Assembly: GCF_034262375.1 (NCBI RefSeq)
Contig: NZ_CP139558.1
Span: forward strand, 5,518,001 to 5,582,000
Direction of reading: 5' to 3'
DNA: 64,000 nt
Source: Mucilaginibacter sabulilitoris
Lineage (GTDB): Bacteria > Bacteroidota > Bacteroidia > Sphingobacteriales > Sphingobacteriaceae
The notes beneath the pieces are model-generated. The model saw nothing but the letters and a program-made list of their open reading frames with translations. It did no database searches and was not told the DNA's origin. Of this stretch, positions 8,938 to 18,216 are shown one piece after another (the first letter of the stretch is position 1; every line of letters begins with the position of its first letter). The position numbers and the translations under genes are program-made.

Positions 8938-9852
8938 TTAATAACCCCATTTTTTCATGATTTGTAAATCAATTTTTACACAATCAACCGGGTCTTTACC
9001 CTGATAGGCTTCCTGCTCAATAATAAACAGCACGGTACCACCTTTTCTACTGGCTGCACGTACAATTTCCTTAACCGGCAACACACCTGCACCCAATATG
9101 GTACTTTCGGTATCATCGCCATCGCTTCTTGGAGCCACCTTAATTTCGTCCTTTACGTGCAACGATTCAAAACGTCCCGGATATTTATTAATAAAATCAA
9201 GCGCTACCCCGCCGGTACTGAACATATTGCCAATATCCATTTGCTGTGCAACCAGCTTAGGGTCGGTATTTTGGATGATAAAATCGTACAAAGTAATATC
9301 CCCTACTTTGGTACTGATCTCAAAATTATGGTTATGGTACCCAAATTTCATCGCGAATTTTTGGCACAGTTCACCGCATTTATTAAACTGCTCCATAAAA
9401 CGCTTTAAAGCATCGGTATCATGGCGCAGGCTTTCATCAAGCCAGGGACTGATCACATATTTTTGGCCAACTGTAGCGGCGTCCTCAACGGTGTATTTCC
9501 AGGCGTCGGTAAAATCATTTTTAGCGGCGTCCCAATGCTGGGCTGTCATCACAGTATGGCCGCTTGGCATTTTCAACTCCAGATCGGTAAGTAGCTTTTT
9601 AAAATCCTTAGCTGTATAACCGTAAAACTTACGGTCGACGTAGTTGGCGTGTTCAACATGGTTATAACCGGCATCTGCCAGCTTTTTAAGCGTCGCCTTC
9701 GGATCGGCTTTCATGGCATCACGTACGCTATAAAGCTGTACCCCAACACGTTGCAGGCGTTTTTCTCCGGCTAATAAATTATCTGGCAACAAAGTTGCGC
9801 CAGCCAGTGCGATGGCGCCGGTTTTTAAAAATGATCTGCGGGAGGTTTGCAT
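8938..9852 (-). CDS. Tat-exported sugar isomerase/epimerase-like TIM-barrel protein
   Basis: A 304-residue xylose-isomerase-like TIM barrel. The Tat signal SRRSFLKTGAIALAGA occupies about residues 4-19. Probable metal-binding blocks are FGYHNHNFE, QQMDIGNMF, ESLHVKDE and FIIEQEAYQGKDP. This is the exported counterpart of the cytoplasmic 92-1144 protein. The family includes enzymes acting on 3-keto-glycosides in Bacteroidota, and co-location with two GMC/subunit-3 pairs supports, but does not prove, such a role in the periplasm. There is a 180-base gap to the next gene downstream, so it may have its own transcript. Confidence 0.87.
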   Translation of the reverse strand: MQTSRRSFLKTGAIALAGATLLPDNLLAGEKRLQRVGVQLYSVRDAMKADPKATLKKLADAGYNHVEHANYVDRKFYGYTAKDFKKLLTDLELKMPSGHTVMTAQHWDAAKNDFTDAWKYTVEDAATVGQKYVISPWLDESLRHDTDALKRFMEQFNKCGELCQKFAMKFGYHNHNFEISTKVGDITLYDFIIQNTDPKLVAQQMDIGNMFSTGGVALDFINKYPGRFESLHVKDEIKVAPRSDGDDTESTILGAGVLPVKEIVRAASRKGGTVLFIIEQEAYQGKDPVDCVKIDLQIMKKWGY

Positions 9853-9991
9853 AGTGTTTTTTGTTTAAAGGTTAATATAATTGGAGTTAAGAGATAAGAA
9901 TTAAAAGTCAAGATAAAAGTAATTTATATCAAAACGAATTATCCTGTTATAATTCTATATATTCTCTGTGATTCTAAATTCCGAATTCCCC

Positions 9992-11527
9992 CTACTTGCT
10001 CATTGGAAATGCAGGAAACAATAATTGTGAATTACTTACAAAGGCAATGTGTTTACTATCTGGCGACCATGATGGTGTATTGATAGTGCCCTGCCCGCCA
10101 TACAGATAGGCCACTACTTTTGAAGGGCCACCGCCCACGGGCATCACCCTGATGAATACGTGCTTATAAAATGGATGATCGCCGGGCTCTACTTCATTTT
10201 TAAGGAAAGTAATGTAGCATATCCATTTACCATCGGGCGATACATGCGGGAACCAGTTGTTATGATCGTCGTTAGTGATCTGGGTTTGTTCGCTGCCATC
10301 GGCTTTCATGCGCCAAACCTGCATTAAACCGCTGCGCACGGAATTAAAATAAATGTATTTACCATCGGGTGTGTATTCGGGGCCATCATCAAGACCAGGA
10401 GTAGTGGTTAACCGTTCTTCGGGACCTCCGCCTGAAGGGATACGGTAAACATCGAACTCCTTACCCCGCTGACCACAAAATACGATGTACTTGCCATCGG
10501 GCGACCAGCCATGCATATAGCTTGCACCATGTCCTGTTTCTGTTACCCGTTTAGCCTCACCTCCTGATGATGATACGGTATAACCAATTGATGGGCCGCC
10601 ATCGCCGCTACTAATAGCCAGCATTTTGCCATCGAACGACAACACGTGATCGTTATTGTTATTTTTTGCCTGACCGGTGTTTAAAACGGTTGGTTCACCG
10701 GTTTTAAGATCGAACTTAAATAATGAACCCTCACTGTTATAAATAAGGGATTTACCATCATGCATCCAGTTTGGTGCCTGCAACGACTTTGGCGATTGAT
10801 AAATAACAGTACTGTTTTGCGTAGCCATATCCAACAATTCGATGCTGCTGCCCAGGTATTGTTTATACGGAACTAACGAAGTTGGTGCAGGCACCACAAT
10901 ACGTACATTATTAAAGGTAGCTTTTTCAACTACATCTGCATTATGCGAACAAATGAATATACCTACATACACTTCGTCGCCCAGGTCAAGGTCGTCTACT
11001 TCTTCACTTACAAACATATCGCCTTTACGGGCTACCGACATGGTATAGATGTTACCTTTCCGTTCCAGCTGGATAACATCTGCGCCTGTAATGCTTGATT
11101 TTTTTTCTTCGGTTATACCGCCAACTGCTTTACGGTATTGTAATGATGTAAGACCATCGCCATGAACAACAGCGTTAATATGTTTGGAATTAGAATCGAG
11201 CGAGGTACGTATCATTAACCCAACCTTACGGTGCGCCTCTACACCTTTGCCAATAAAGGCCGCGTTGGTACGCAATATAAAATCGCCTTTCATGCGTTTC
11301 CATACAAAATGAAAAGCATCGCTTGTGGCCCATATATTACTGCCCGCGCCCGCCAGATGGTACTGCTGCAATTTAGGATCATACTGGGTATTGCCTTTAT
11401 GCTTTACAATTCCCACATCCGTTTCATCATCAAATATCCCTAAACCTGAAGATTGCGCATTTGCTTTTTGATAAAAAAAGGCAGCGCATATTAAGCAAAA
11501 AAATAAACTAAGTATTTTATTACGCAT
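9992..11527 (-). CDS. Secreted TolB-like (PD40) beta-propeller protein
   Basis: A 511-residue protein with a Sec signal peptide (MRNKILSLFFCLICAAFF and following, cleavage near NAQ). Residues about 25-210 resemble a DUF1349-like concanavalin fold (FVWKRMKGDF, GLMIRTSLD, NVRIVVP). The second half holds PD40/TolB-type propeller blades, seen as repeated PDGKYI and SPDGKWICYI motifs (SPDGKYIVFC, TPDGKYIYFN, SPDSKHIAFV). It should be periplasmic or surface exposed. It is not the true tolB, which belongs in a tol-pal operon. Its position at the head of the sugar-oxidation cluster suggests a glycan-related role, but nothing in the sequence identifies a ligand. Confidence 0.82.
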   Translation of the reverse strand: MRNKILSLFFCLICAAFFYQKANAQSSGLGIFDDETDVGIVKHKGNTQYDPKLQQYHLAGAGSNIWATSDAFHFVWKRMKGDFILRTNAAFIGKGVEAHRKVGLMIRTSLDSNSKHINAVVHGDGLTSLQYRKAVGGITEEKKSSITGADVIQLERKGNIYTMSVARKGDMFVSEEVDDLDLGDEVYVGIFICSHNADVVEKATFNNVRIVVPAPTSLVPYKQYLGSSIELLDMATQNSTVIYQSPKSLQAPNWMHDGKSLIYNSEGSLFKFDLKTGEPTVLNTGQAKNNNNDHVLSFDGKMLAISSGDGGPSIGYTVSSSGGEAKRVTETGHGASYMHGWSPDGKYIVFCGQRGKEFDVYRIPSGGGPEERLTTTPGLDDGPEYTPDGKYIYFNSVRSGLMQVWRMKADGSEQTQITNDDHNNWFPHVSPDGKWICYITFLKNEVEPGDHPFYKHVFIRVMPVGGGPSKVVAYLYGGQGTINTPSWSPDSKHIAFVSNSQLLFPAFPMSK

Positions 11528-11659
11528 GGTGTGGGTGTTTAAGTTACACTATATAATTGGTTCACTAAGTTATAAATTCCATTCGTAAATAAAACAGTAC
11601 TATTTTATCAATATCATATATTTTACACAAGGATATTTGGCCACCGATATTAGTTCAAC

Positions 11660-11693
11660 AAAAAAAGAGTAATGTAAACATTACTCCTTTTTA
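11660..11693 (-). terminator. Rho-independent terminator after the desaturase
   Basis: The perfect palindrome GAGTAATGTAAACATTACTC is preceded on the plus strand by a run of A, which reads as a T-run on the minus strand. It lies 20 bases downstream of the desaturase stop. Confidence 0.8.
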
Positions 11694-11713
11694 ATTATAT
11701 ATATACCTTACCG

Positions 11714-12790
11714 TTATTCAACTTCAAACAGCGATTTAGTTTCTTGTGAATATTTTACAACCGGCACAGCAACAGGCTTTACCGTGCAATACTCCAGCAA
11801 AAATTGCTTCTTGGAATCGCGGTATGAACTCACCGCACCTATCATGCTCAGGAATTTAATATAACACCAGGCCAGGTCAAGCTGATGAGCTTTAAAGCCG
11901 GAACGGGCACTTTTAGGGAACAAATGATGATTATTATGCCATTCGCCGGCTACATAACCAGGCCATAGTTGATTGATAGACATGTCATCACGATTATGAT
12001 CAATACCATCACGGCGCTTGTCCTGACCTTTACCGTGGCCTTCATAATTAAAGGTACGCACCCCTACGGCCCATATTCCGGCAGAACCAAATACGGCACA
12101 AGCCAGCGCCGGACCGCCCAATAAATAAAACGCCGCAAACCAGAAGCCCCAATTAAGGATGATGCCGGCAACGGTACGATACGGGTTAGCGATAGTACCC
12201 CATTTTTGGTACTGAGTGTAGGTATTCGGTTTTATGCCGGTATGTTTCATTAAGTTGATGCAACGGTTATAGTCGGCCTCACTCATTTTGCGGGCAACAG
12301 GCTGGTGGTTAACATCGGCCAGAAAGCAATACATAAAACCGCCCTGCGCGTTATAAGGATCGCCGGGCTGGTCAGACAATGCATGGTGCACATGGTGCGA
12401 TATAGCATATATCTCTTCAGGAATAATTTTGAGTGTAAGGTTTTGCGTAAAAAACCTCCAGAATTTATTACTGAAAGTATAAGCGCCATGGGTACAATAG
12501 CGGTGGTGCCATATGGTACCGTGTGTCCCCATGATGATCATACTGTACACAAAAGCTACGATGAGGCCGGTAATACTAAAATATTTAAATATGAATAAAG
12601 CTAAAAATGGCACTAAGGCCAATACCAGGAGCCAGCTCAGGAACGAAAGCCAGTTTTTTTTATCCTTAAATACATTCAGTCTTGAAAAAAATTCTTTTAC
12701 AATTTTGCCATTGGTAGGTTTTGCAAGGTTGCCATCTTCGTCTGTCCAGCCATACGAGGGTGGTTCAAGCACTGAGTTTAAAAAAGCCAT
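11714..12790 (-). CDS. Acyl-CoA/fatty-acid desaturase (membrane di-iron)
   Basis: A 358-residue integral-membrane desaturase. The three histidine boxes that bind the di-iron centre are visible: HRYCTH (HxxxxH), HHVHH (HxxHH) and HNNHH (HxxHH). Hydrophobic segments lie at about residues 45-90 and 210-245. The arrangement matches stearoyl-CoA (delta-9) desaturases, which put a double bond into saturated acyl chains and tune membrane fluidity. The gene stands alone, with a terminator immediately downstream and a 526-base gap upstream. Confidence 0.9.
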   Translation of the reverse strand: MAFLNSVLEPPSYGWTDEDGNLAKPTNGKIVKEFFSRLNVFKDKKNWLSFLSWLLVLALVPFLALFIFKYFSITGLIVAFVYSMIIMGTHGTIWHHRYCTHGAYTFSNKFWRFFTQNLTLKIIPEEIYAISHHVHHALSDQPGDPYNAQGGFMYCFLADVNHQPVARKMSEADYNRCINLMKHTGIKPNTYTQYQKWGTIANPYRTVAGIILNWGFWFAAFYLLGGPALACAVFGSAGIWAVGVRTFNYEGHGKGQDKRRDGIDHNRDDMSINQLWPGYVAGEWHNNHHLFPKSARSGFKAHQLDLAWCYIKFLSMIGAVSSYRDSKKQFLLEYCTVKPVAVPVVKYSQETKSLFEVE

Positions 12791-13316
12791 TAAGTTTTGG
12801 GAGATTAGTTTAAATAGAGAGTAGTTTAATTGCGTACAATGTAAGTGAAATATATCATCAAATTGTCATTTTCTAAATATAAATATGATTAATGCCAATC
12901 CCAATAAAAACCTAAACCCTTTTCGGAATAGTCCGTTGAGTTGTAAGTGGGATAAGTCAAAATTTGAGCAATGATTGTTGAGATGATAGGCGTTGACTGG
13001 GCTTTTCAAATATTAACAGTTATACGTAACTATTAACTTTCTTGTTCAGGACTCTTTGATATATAAACTCCAAACCTGAACTTATATTTCAATGAAAGTA
13101 TAATATTGTCAGATTATTGTCAGGAATCAACCGCTGATTGGGATGATTATTTCGATTTCGTTGATTATTAATCAGCTTGCGGCATACAAAAGTTTGTCAT
13201 GCTAAACGTAGTGAAGCATCTGTTCTGATGCTTGCAATATCATGATCAGATCCTTCGTACCTCAGGATGACAAATGGAGTTTTTTGTATAACTTGCTGGT
13301 ACAATTTCATTCATTA
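12791..13316. other. Gene-free gap between desaturase and thioesterase
   Basis: 526 bases without a credible coding frame. It carries one dispersed palindromic repeat (13194-13273), reported separately. The rest is AT-rich with no clear hairpin or consensus promoter that I can place. Confidence 0.6.
13194..13273. repeat. Dispersed repeat, TGTCATCCTGAGG family
   Basis: It begins TTGTCATGCTAAACGTAGTG and ends GATCCTTCGTACCTCAGGATG plus ACAA. The right half matches the inverted form of the arms at 17548-17630 and 37641-37703. It lies in a non-coding gap, 3' of the thioesterase gene. Confidence 0.75.
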
Positions 13317-13886
13317 CTACTCTCCCGCCACCAAACAGCGCTCGCCTAAAAGCAGGGCTATGCAATGCTCATAATTATCGGGCATCTGAATTTGTTCCAC
13401 TTCTTTCATGTAGCTTTGTTTTATTTCCTTACGCCGGCGTGCTTCAATAAAACGACGTACCTGCTCACGGTTTTCTAATATCAATCCGGGCACCTTAACG
13501 GGTTTATTATTTTCATCTTTAGCTACCATGGTAAAGTAGCTGGTATTGGTATGCATTACCGAACTGTTTTTGATATTTTCTGATACTACCCTGATACCTA
13601 CAACCAGTGATGTTTTTCCCACATAGTTAACCGAGGCCATAAGCGATACCAGCTCACCTACCTCAACCGGCTGTAAAAAATCAACCGTATCAATAGATGC
13701 AGTTACGCAGTAGTTCCCGGCATGTTTGGCAGCACATACATACGCAACCTTATCCATAAGTGACAATAAAATACCTCCATGTATCTTTCCGCCGAAATTG
13801 GAGTATGATGGTATCATCAGTTCGGTAATGGTAGTTTGCGAAAAACCTACTGTTTTGTAATCAGATTCATCTGTAAGTGCTGTCAT
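13317..13886 (-). CDS. Acyl-CoA thioesterase (hotdog fold)
   Basis: A 189-residue hotdog-fold protein of the cytosolic acyl-CoA thioesterase family. GGKIHGGILLSLMDKVAYV gives the conserved HGG-x-LL-x-x-MD block of the helix, and SIDTVDFLQPVEVGELV is the second conserved strand. The family hydrolyses acyl-CoA to free acid and CoA. The C-terminal 50 residues are charged and look helical (RRFIEARRRKEIKQ). No signal peptide is present. It is transcribed toward the desaturase but is separated by a repeat, so an operon is unlikely. Confidence 0.88.
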   Translation of the reverse strand: MTALTDESDYKTVGFSQTTITELMIPSYSNFGGKIHGGILLSLMDKVAYVCAAKHAGNYCVTASIDTVDFLQPVEVGELVSLMASVNYVGKTSLVVGIRVVSENIKNSSVMHTNTSYFTMVAKDENNKPVKVPGLILENREQVRRFIEARRRKEIKQSYMKEVEQIQMPDNYEHCIALLLGERCLVAGE

Positions 13887-14011
13887 GTGCTATGGTTTTG
13901 TTACAAGTTTAAGCATCAGCGGGCGAATTATTGCAACAATTGTATTACACACACTTATTCTTTTAAACTAAATTAAACCTTTGCGGTCAATAGCCCTATA
14001 TAACCTGAACT

Positions 14012-16783
14012 ATGACCAGACTACTACTACTTACTTTTATTTGTTCCATTTTTATAACCCAGGTGTTTGCACAACAGCCCCGTGAAGTTAGCGGAACGGT
14101 TGTCGACAGTGTGGGCTCGGTTCCGGGCATTAATGTAAAACTAACCTCTGATAAGGATAGTATGGCCGTTGCCACCAGTACTACAGGTGTTTTCAGTTTC
14201 CCGGCGGTTAATTCCAAAAACTTTAAAATAACGGTAAGTGGTATCGGTTATCAAACGTTGGTGCGCAAATTTGTGATGGATGATGATATCAAACCCATAA
14301 AACTCGACGCAATTAAGGTAAAAGTACAAACCAACTTTTTGAAAACCGTTACCATTGTTGCAGCCGTCAACCCCATCACCATAAAAGAAGATACGGTTGA
14401 GTACAAGGCCAGCGCTTATAAGGTACGTGAAGGCTCCCCGGTTGAGGACCTGTTAAAAAAACTGCCGGGTGTAAGCGTTGATAAGGATGGTAACGTTACT
14501 GCACATGGCAAAGCAGTAACCAAAGTACGGGTAAACGGTAAGGATTATTTTACGGGTGACGTGCAAACAGCTACACAAAACCTGCCTGCCGACATTGTAG
14601 ATAATATACAAGTAATTGATGATTATGGCGACCAGGCTAATTTAACCGGCATAAAAACCGGCGATCCCGATAAAATACTGAACATCACCATACAAAAAGG
14701 AAAAAGCCGGGGCAATTTTGGCCAGGGAAGCGTTGGTGTTGGTAACGATGACCGCTACCAGGCGCGTTTATCGGCCAATACATTTTTGGACGCCCGCCAG
14801 ATAGCTCTTATCGGTACTTTAAACAACACCAATACCAACTCATTTAACCTGGGCGGCAGCGGTGGCGGCGGTGGCAGGGCCGGTCGTGGTGGTGGCGGAG
14901 GAGGCGGTGGCGGTTCGCAGATCAGCACAGCAAATGGTATTACCACCAACCGTTCCGTAGGTACCAATTACCGCGATGACTGGAGCAAAAAAATGACCGT
15001 TTATGGCAGCTACAGTTTTGCAGACAAGGATAAAGACCAAAACAGCACTACGGTTGAACAGAATCTTTTTCAATCAGGTACGCTTATTAATACTGATGAC
15101 AGCAAAGATCATAACCACGGCATTAACCACCGGTTTGATTTTAACATGGAGTACAAGATTGATACTACAAATTATTTAAAAATAAACCCCAGCTTTTCAT
15201 ACGGCACATCAAACGATGTAAGTACTGATGTTTTCAGCAATACACGTAATAATACACTGGTTACGGGTAATGAACTCGCCCTGACCGATGCTACCTCAAA
15301 AAGCGGTGGCTTTAATGTACTATACAACCATAAATTTCATAAAAGAGGCCGTAATTTTAGTGTAAATGCTGGCATTAGCCTTTCATCAGGTGATCAGAGC
15401 CTTCATGATGAATACACTACCAAACAGGATACGATTACAACCCAGCTCTTTCAGCAGATAAATTCTAATAATAATTCACAGCGGGCTAATGTTCGCTTAT
15501 CCTATATTGAGCCTATTGGCAAGTCAACCTATCTGGAAACAAACTATAGTTATAACTATTCAAACACCGATAATAACCGATACAATTATCGCATTGACCC
15601 GGCAACTGGTAAGCAAACTTATGTCGATTCGTTAAGCACCCTTTATAATAACCAGTTTATTACCAATCGCTTTGGTGTAAATTTAAGAGGTATAGGCGCT
15701 AAATATAATTACACCATTGGTATGGCCGTGCAACCGTCAACCCTTAATGGCGAATCGCATAACCAGCGCTTTCATACCAATACCATGAATTATATACCTA
15801 CCGCGAGGTTCATTTACAACTTTTCACGTAATCACTCTTTTACGGTTAATTACAGCGGTTCAAACAGTCAGCCTTCATTTACACAGTTGCAGGTTCAGCC
15901 CGATTATTCTAATCCGCAAAACAGGGTTTATGGTAACCCCGATCTGAAGCCGTCATTTACTAATAATTTGAACCTGCGCTATAATCAGTTTGATATAGCG
16001 AGCGGTAATTCCCTGTTCACCAATATTTCTATCAGCGAAACACAGGATGCCATAGTGACTAATACCAAACCTGTTTTTGATAGTACACAAACACCCGGCA
16101 GTACCACACAGCATGACAATACAATACAGGAAACCCGCTACTTGAATACCAACGGCCTTTATAATATTAACGCGAACTACTCCTTTTCAAAACCATTTGC
16201 CGAACGCAAATTCACGGTATCATTAAACGGCAGCGCGGGTTACAATAATAATGTATCATATATTGAAGATGAGCGTAACGTAGGCAAAAACTGGACGCTA
16301 AGCCAGGGCGTCCGGATCAGGGCTGATATTGATAGCATTATGGACACTGAACTAAGCGCCAACTATAGTATCAATACCACCCGCTACAGCATTCCGTCAT
16401 CCTTAAATACTGATGCCAGCACCTGGACGTTGGGTTTAGACGGGCGAAATTATTTCTTTTACAGCTGGGTGCTGGGTTATAATTTATCGCAAACCATAAA
16501 CCATGGTTTTAGCAGCACAGTAAAGGCTAACCCTACCCTGTTAAGCACTTACCTGGAATACCAATTTTTGAAAAAACATATAGCCTCGCTGCGTTTCCAG
16601 GCTTTCGACTTGTTTGATGAAAATAAAGGTGTAACCCGTACTGCCGTGGGTAACCAGATCATAGATACGCGTACCAACCGCTTAGGCCGGTATTTCATGG
16701 TTACGTTTACCTTACGCCTGCAAAAATTTAAAGGCAGTCGCCCGGGTGGTGGTGGCGGCGGTGGTGGCCGAAGAAGAGGTTAA
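14012..16783 (+). CDS. Outer-membrane beta-barrel protein with carboxypeptidase-regulatory-like domain
   Basis: A 923-residue outer-membrane protein. It has a Sec signal (MTRLLLLTFICSIFITQVFA), then a carboxypeptidase-regulatory-like domain (residues about 24-95) and a plug-like region (EGSPVEDLLKKLPGVSVD, VRVNGKDYF). The C-terminal part is a long barrel of the OMP_b-brl_3/TonB-receptor type, ending in aromatic-rich strands. Two glycine-rich low-complexity stretches are conspicuous: one at nt 14850-14920 (surface loop or linker) and one at the C-terminus (nt 16742-16780, Gly/Arg). A C-terminal Gly/Arg tail after the last strand is odd for a barrel. Substrate unknown. No SusD partner is adjacent. 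Confidence 0.85.
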   Translation: MTRLLLLTFICSIFITQVFAQQPREVSGTVVDSVGSVPGINVKLTSDKDSMAVATSTTGVFSFPAVNSKNFKITVSGIGYQTLVRKFVMDDDIKPIKLDAIKVKVQTNFLKTVTIVAAVNPITIKEDTVEYKASAYKVREGSPVEDLLKKLPGVSVDKDGNVTAHGKAVTKVRVNGKDYFTGDVQTATQNLPADIVDNIQVIDDYGDQANLTGIKTGDPDKILNITIQKGKSRGNFGQGSVGVGNDDRYQARLSANTFLDARQIALIGTLNNTNTNSFNLGGSGGGGGRAGRGGGGGGGGGSQISTANGITTNRSVGTNYRDDWSKKMTVYGSYSFADKDKDQNSTTVEQNLFQSGTLINTDDSKDHNHGINHRFDFNMEYKIDTTNYLKINPSFSYGTSNDVSTDVFSNTRNNTLVTGNELALTDATSKSGGFNVLYNHKFHKRGRNFSVNAGISLSSGDQSLHDEYTTKQDTITTQLFQQINSNNNSQRANVRLSYIEPIGKSTYLETNYSYNYSNTDNNRYNYRIDPATGKQTYVDSLSTLYNNQFITNRFGVNLRGIGAKYNYTIGMAVQPSTLNGESHNQRFHTNTMNYIPTARFIYNFSRNHSFTVNYSGSNSQPSFTQLQVQPDYSNPQNRVYGNPDLKPSFTNNLNLRYNQFDIASGNSLFTNISISETQDAIVTNTKPVFDSTQTPGSTTQHDNTIQETRYLNTNGLYNINANYSFSKPFAERKFTVSLNGSAGYNNNVSYIEDERNVGKNWTLSQGVRIRADIDSIMDTELSANYSINTTRYSIPSSLNTDASTWTLGLDGRNYFFYSWVLGYNLSQTINHGFSSTVKANPTLLSTYLEYQFLKKHIASLRFQAFDLFDENKGVTRTAVGNQIIDTRTNRLGRYFMVTFTLRLQKFKGSRPGGGGGGGGRRRG

Positions 16784-16799
16784 TATAAAACGTTGCTTT

Positions 16800-16830
16800 T
16801 TTGAAATTGAGTAATGCTGTTTTATATTTA
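16800..16830 (+). promoter_or_regulatory. Candidate Bacteroidota promoter
   Basis: TTTG at 16800-16803, a 19-base spacer, then TATATTTA at 16823-16830 (one mismatch to TAnnTTTG). It lies 17 bases before the TTG start of the following gene. Confidence 0.4.
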
Positions 16831-16847
16831 CCCAAATTGAATTTCTG

Positions 16848-17537
16848 TTGAAAAGAATAATACTATCAATTACAGCCCTTTTTTATTTAAGCACCGGGTT
16901 AGCGCAAGAAACCGTCATCAGGAAACATCGCCTTACGGACGAGATAACTGAAAAAATATCGGTTTTAAAGAGCGATAAGGCTACCCGCCAAGGTTTGTAC
17001 CAAGCGGTAAATGAAAAAAACATAGCCATTGCCAGCGGCAATTTTGAGAATGACAAAAAAGCTGGGGTATGGCATTATTATAACCCCAAAGGCCACTTGC
17101 TTCAAAATTATGATTATACCAATAAGAAATTATTGTTTGAAGCTCCCGAAGACACAACCTCAAGTTTGCGGTATTTTGTTGATAAACAGCTAACCGATAC
17201 CGACCGTACCACCAAACCAGTTAAAGCGGGAGGCCGGTATTTTGGTTATTTACCCTATTTAAGCGTATTTAAACTTCCGAAGGACCTGGAAAACATCAAC
17301 AGGATGGTCTCCTATGCTGTTGTAGAACTGCTGGTGAGCCCGGGCGGCAGGCTGGCCGATTTTAAAGTGCATATATTCAGCGGCGAGAGTTACCACCGGG
17401 TATTTAACATGAGTACCAATATGCCCAACGAAGAAGACAAGGTATTTACACCCGCAACGCTCAACGGCGAACCAATAGGCTGCCGTATCATGATCAGATG
17501 CTGGATTGATAATTATGGTGGAATAATGATGCCTTAG
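16848..17537 (+). CDS. Exported protein with MORN-like and TonB-C-like segments
   Basis: A 229-residue protein starting at TTG (16848). That start gives a good signal peptide (MKRIILSITALFYLSTGLAQ), and no ATG in frame lies close enough to replace it. Residues about 60-90 (SGNFENDKKAGVWHYYNPKG) resemble a MORN/toxin-antitoxin YwqK-like repeat. The last third (YAVVELLVSPGGRLADFKV, FTPATLNGEPIGCRIMI) resembles the TonB C-terminal-like fold of Bacteroidota energy-transducer paralogues. It is probably periplasmic. It follows the outer-membrane barrel gene by 64 bases and may work with it (inference). Confidence 0.75.
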   Translation: MKRIILSITALFYLSTGLAQETVIRKHRLTDEITEKISVLKSDKATRQGLYQAVNEKNIAIASGNFENDKKAGVWHYYNPKGHLLQNYDYTNKKLLFEAPEDTTSSLRYFVDKQLTDTDRTTKPVKAGGRYFGYLPYLSVFKLPKDLENINRMVSYAVVELLVSPGGRLADFKVHIFSGESYHRVFNMSTNMPNEEDKVFTPATLNGEPIGCRIMIRCWIDNYGGIMMP

Positions 17538-17547
17538 AGATCCTCCC

Positions 17548-17630
17548 TTGTCATCCTGAGGTACGAAGGATCTGTTCGCGAACTATACAAGGGGTAAAAC
17601 AGATGCTTCACTCCGTTCAGCATGACAAGT
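17548..17630. repeat. Dispersed repeat, TGTCATCCTGAGG family
   Basis: It starts TTGTCATCCTGAGGTACGAA and ends CCGTTCAGCATGACAAG. The outer arms are complementary and the interior carries GATCTGTT/AACAGATG. It sits between convergent genes. Confidence 0.8.
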
Positions 17631-17642
17631 GGAGTAAATTAA

Positions 17643-17671
17643 AAAAGCCCGTTAGTACATAACGGGCTTTC
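17643..17671. terminator. Hairpin terminator between convergent genes
   Basis: AAAGCCCGTTAGTACATAACGGGCTTT has a perfect 11-base stem with A- and T-runs on either side, so it can work in both directions. It would end the SlyD-like gene on the minus strand. Confidence 0.85.
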
Positions 17672-17694
17672 AAATTTATATGACCAACACCTGC

Positions 17695-18192
17695 TTAGTG
17701 AGCGTGGTGACCATCCGGGCCATGCGCGTGGCCATGTGATAATTCTTCCGGAGTTGCAGGGCGTACATTTAATATACTGCCTTTAAAATGCAATTCCTGA
17801 CCAGCCATCGGGTGGTTAAGGTCAACAATAACTGAATCTTCGGCAACAGATACTACCTGTGCTTGGAAACGGTTACCGTTGTTGTCCTGTAAAGGCAAAA
17901 TGCTGCCAATTTCAGGAATTTCCTGACCCTGGAACATTTCTTTTGGCAGGTTAGCTACAGCTTCTTCATCATATTCGCCGTAAGCATCCTGTGCAGCAAG
18001 ACGAAACTCATAAGTATCGCCGGTTGACAATGTGCTCAGGTTTTCTTCAAATTTGGGCAGCATCTGGCCGGCTCCAAATAAAAAGGTTAACGGTTGTTCT
18101 TGTGTGGCGCTTTCGGTTAAAACTTCGGCTCCATCCTGGTCAACATACAAATCGTAAGTTAATGACACTACGTGCTGTGGTTCAATCTTCAT
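17695..18192 (-). CDS. slyD: FKBP-type peptidyl-prolyl isomerase, SlyD-like
   Basis: A 165-residue SlyD-like prolyl isomerase and chaperone. The FKBP part (VSLTYDLYVDQDGAEV, PLTFLFGAGQMLPKFEENL) is interrupted by the insert-in-flap domain (residues about 75-125), followed by VDLNHPMAGQELHFKG, typical of the SlyD group. The C-terminus is histidine-rich (HGHAHGPDGHHAH) and should bind Ni or Zn. No signal peptide is present, so it is cytoplasmic. It starts 24 bases after the stop of the YyaL-like gene, indicating co-transcription. Confidence 0.9.
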   Translation of the reverse strand: MKIEPQHVVSLTYDLYVDQDGAEVLTESATQEQPLTFLFGAGQMLPKFEENLSTLSTGDTYEFRLAAQDAYGEYDEEAVANLPKEMFQGQEIPEIGSILPLQDNNGNRFQAQVVSVAEDSVIVDLNHPMAGQELHFKGSILNVRPATPEELSHGHAHGPDGHHAH

Positions 18193-18216
18193 TGTAAAGT
18201 ATTTTTAAATAAGCAA

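Noticed and set aside
9992..11527. True tolB gene
   Set aside because: Propeller blades are present, but the protein lacks the TolB N-terminal domain and no tol-pal genes adjoin it.
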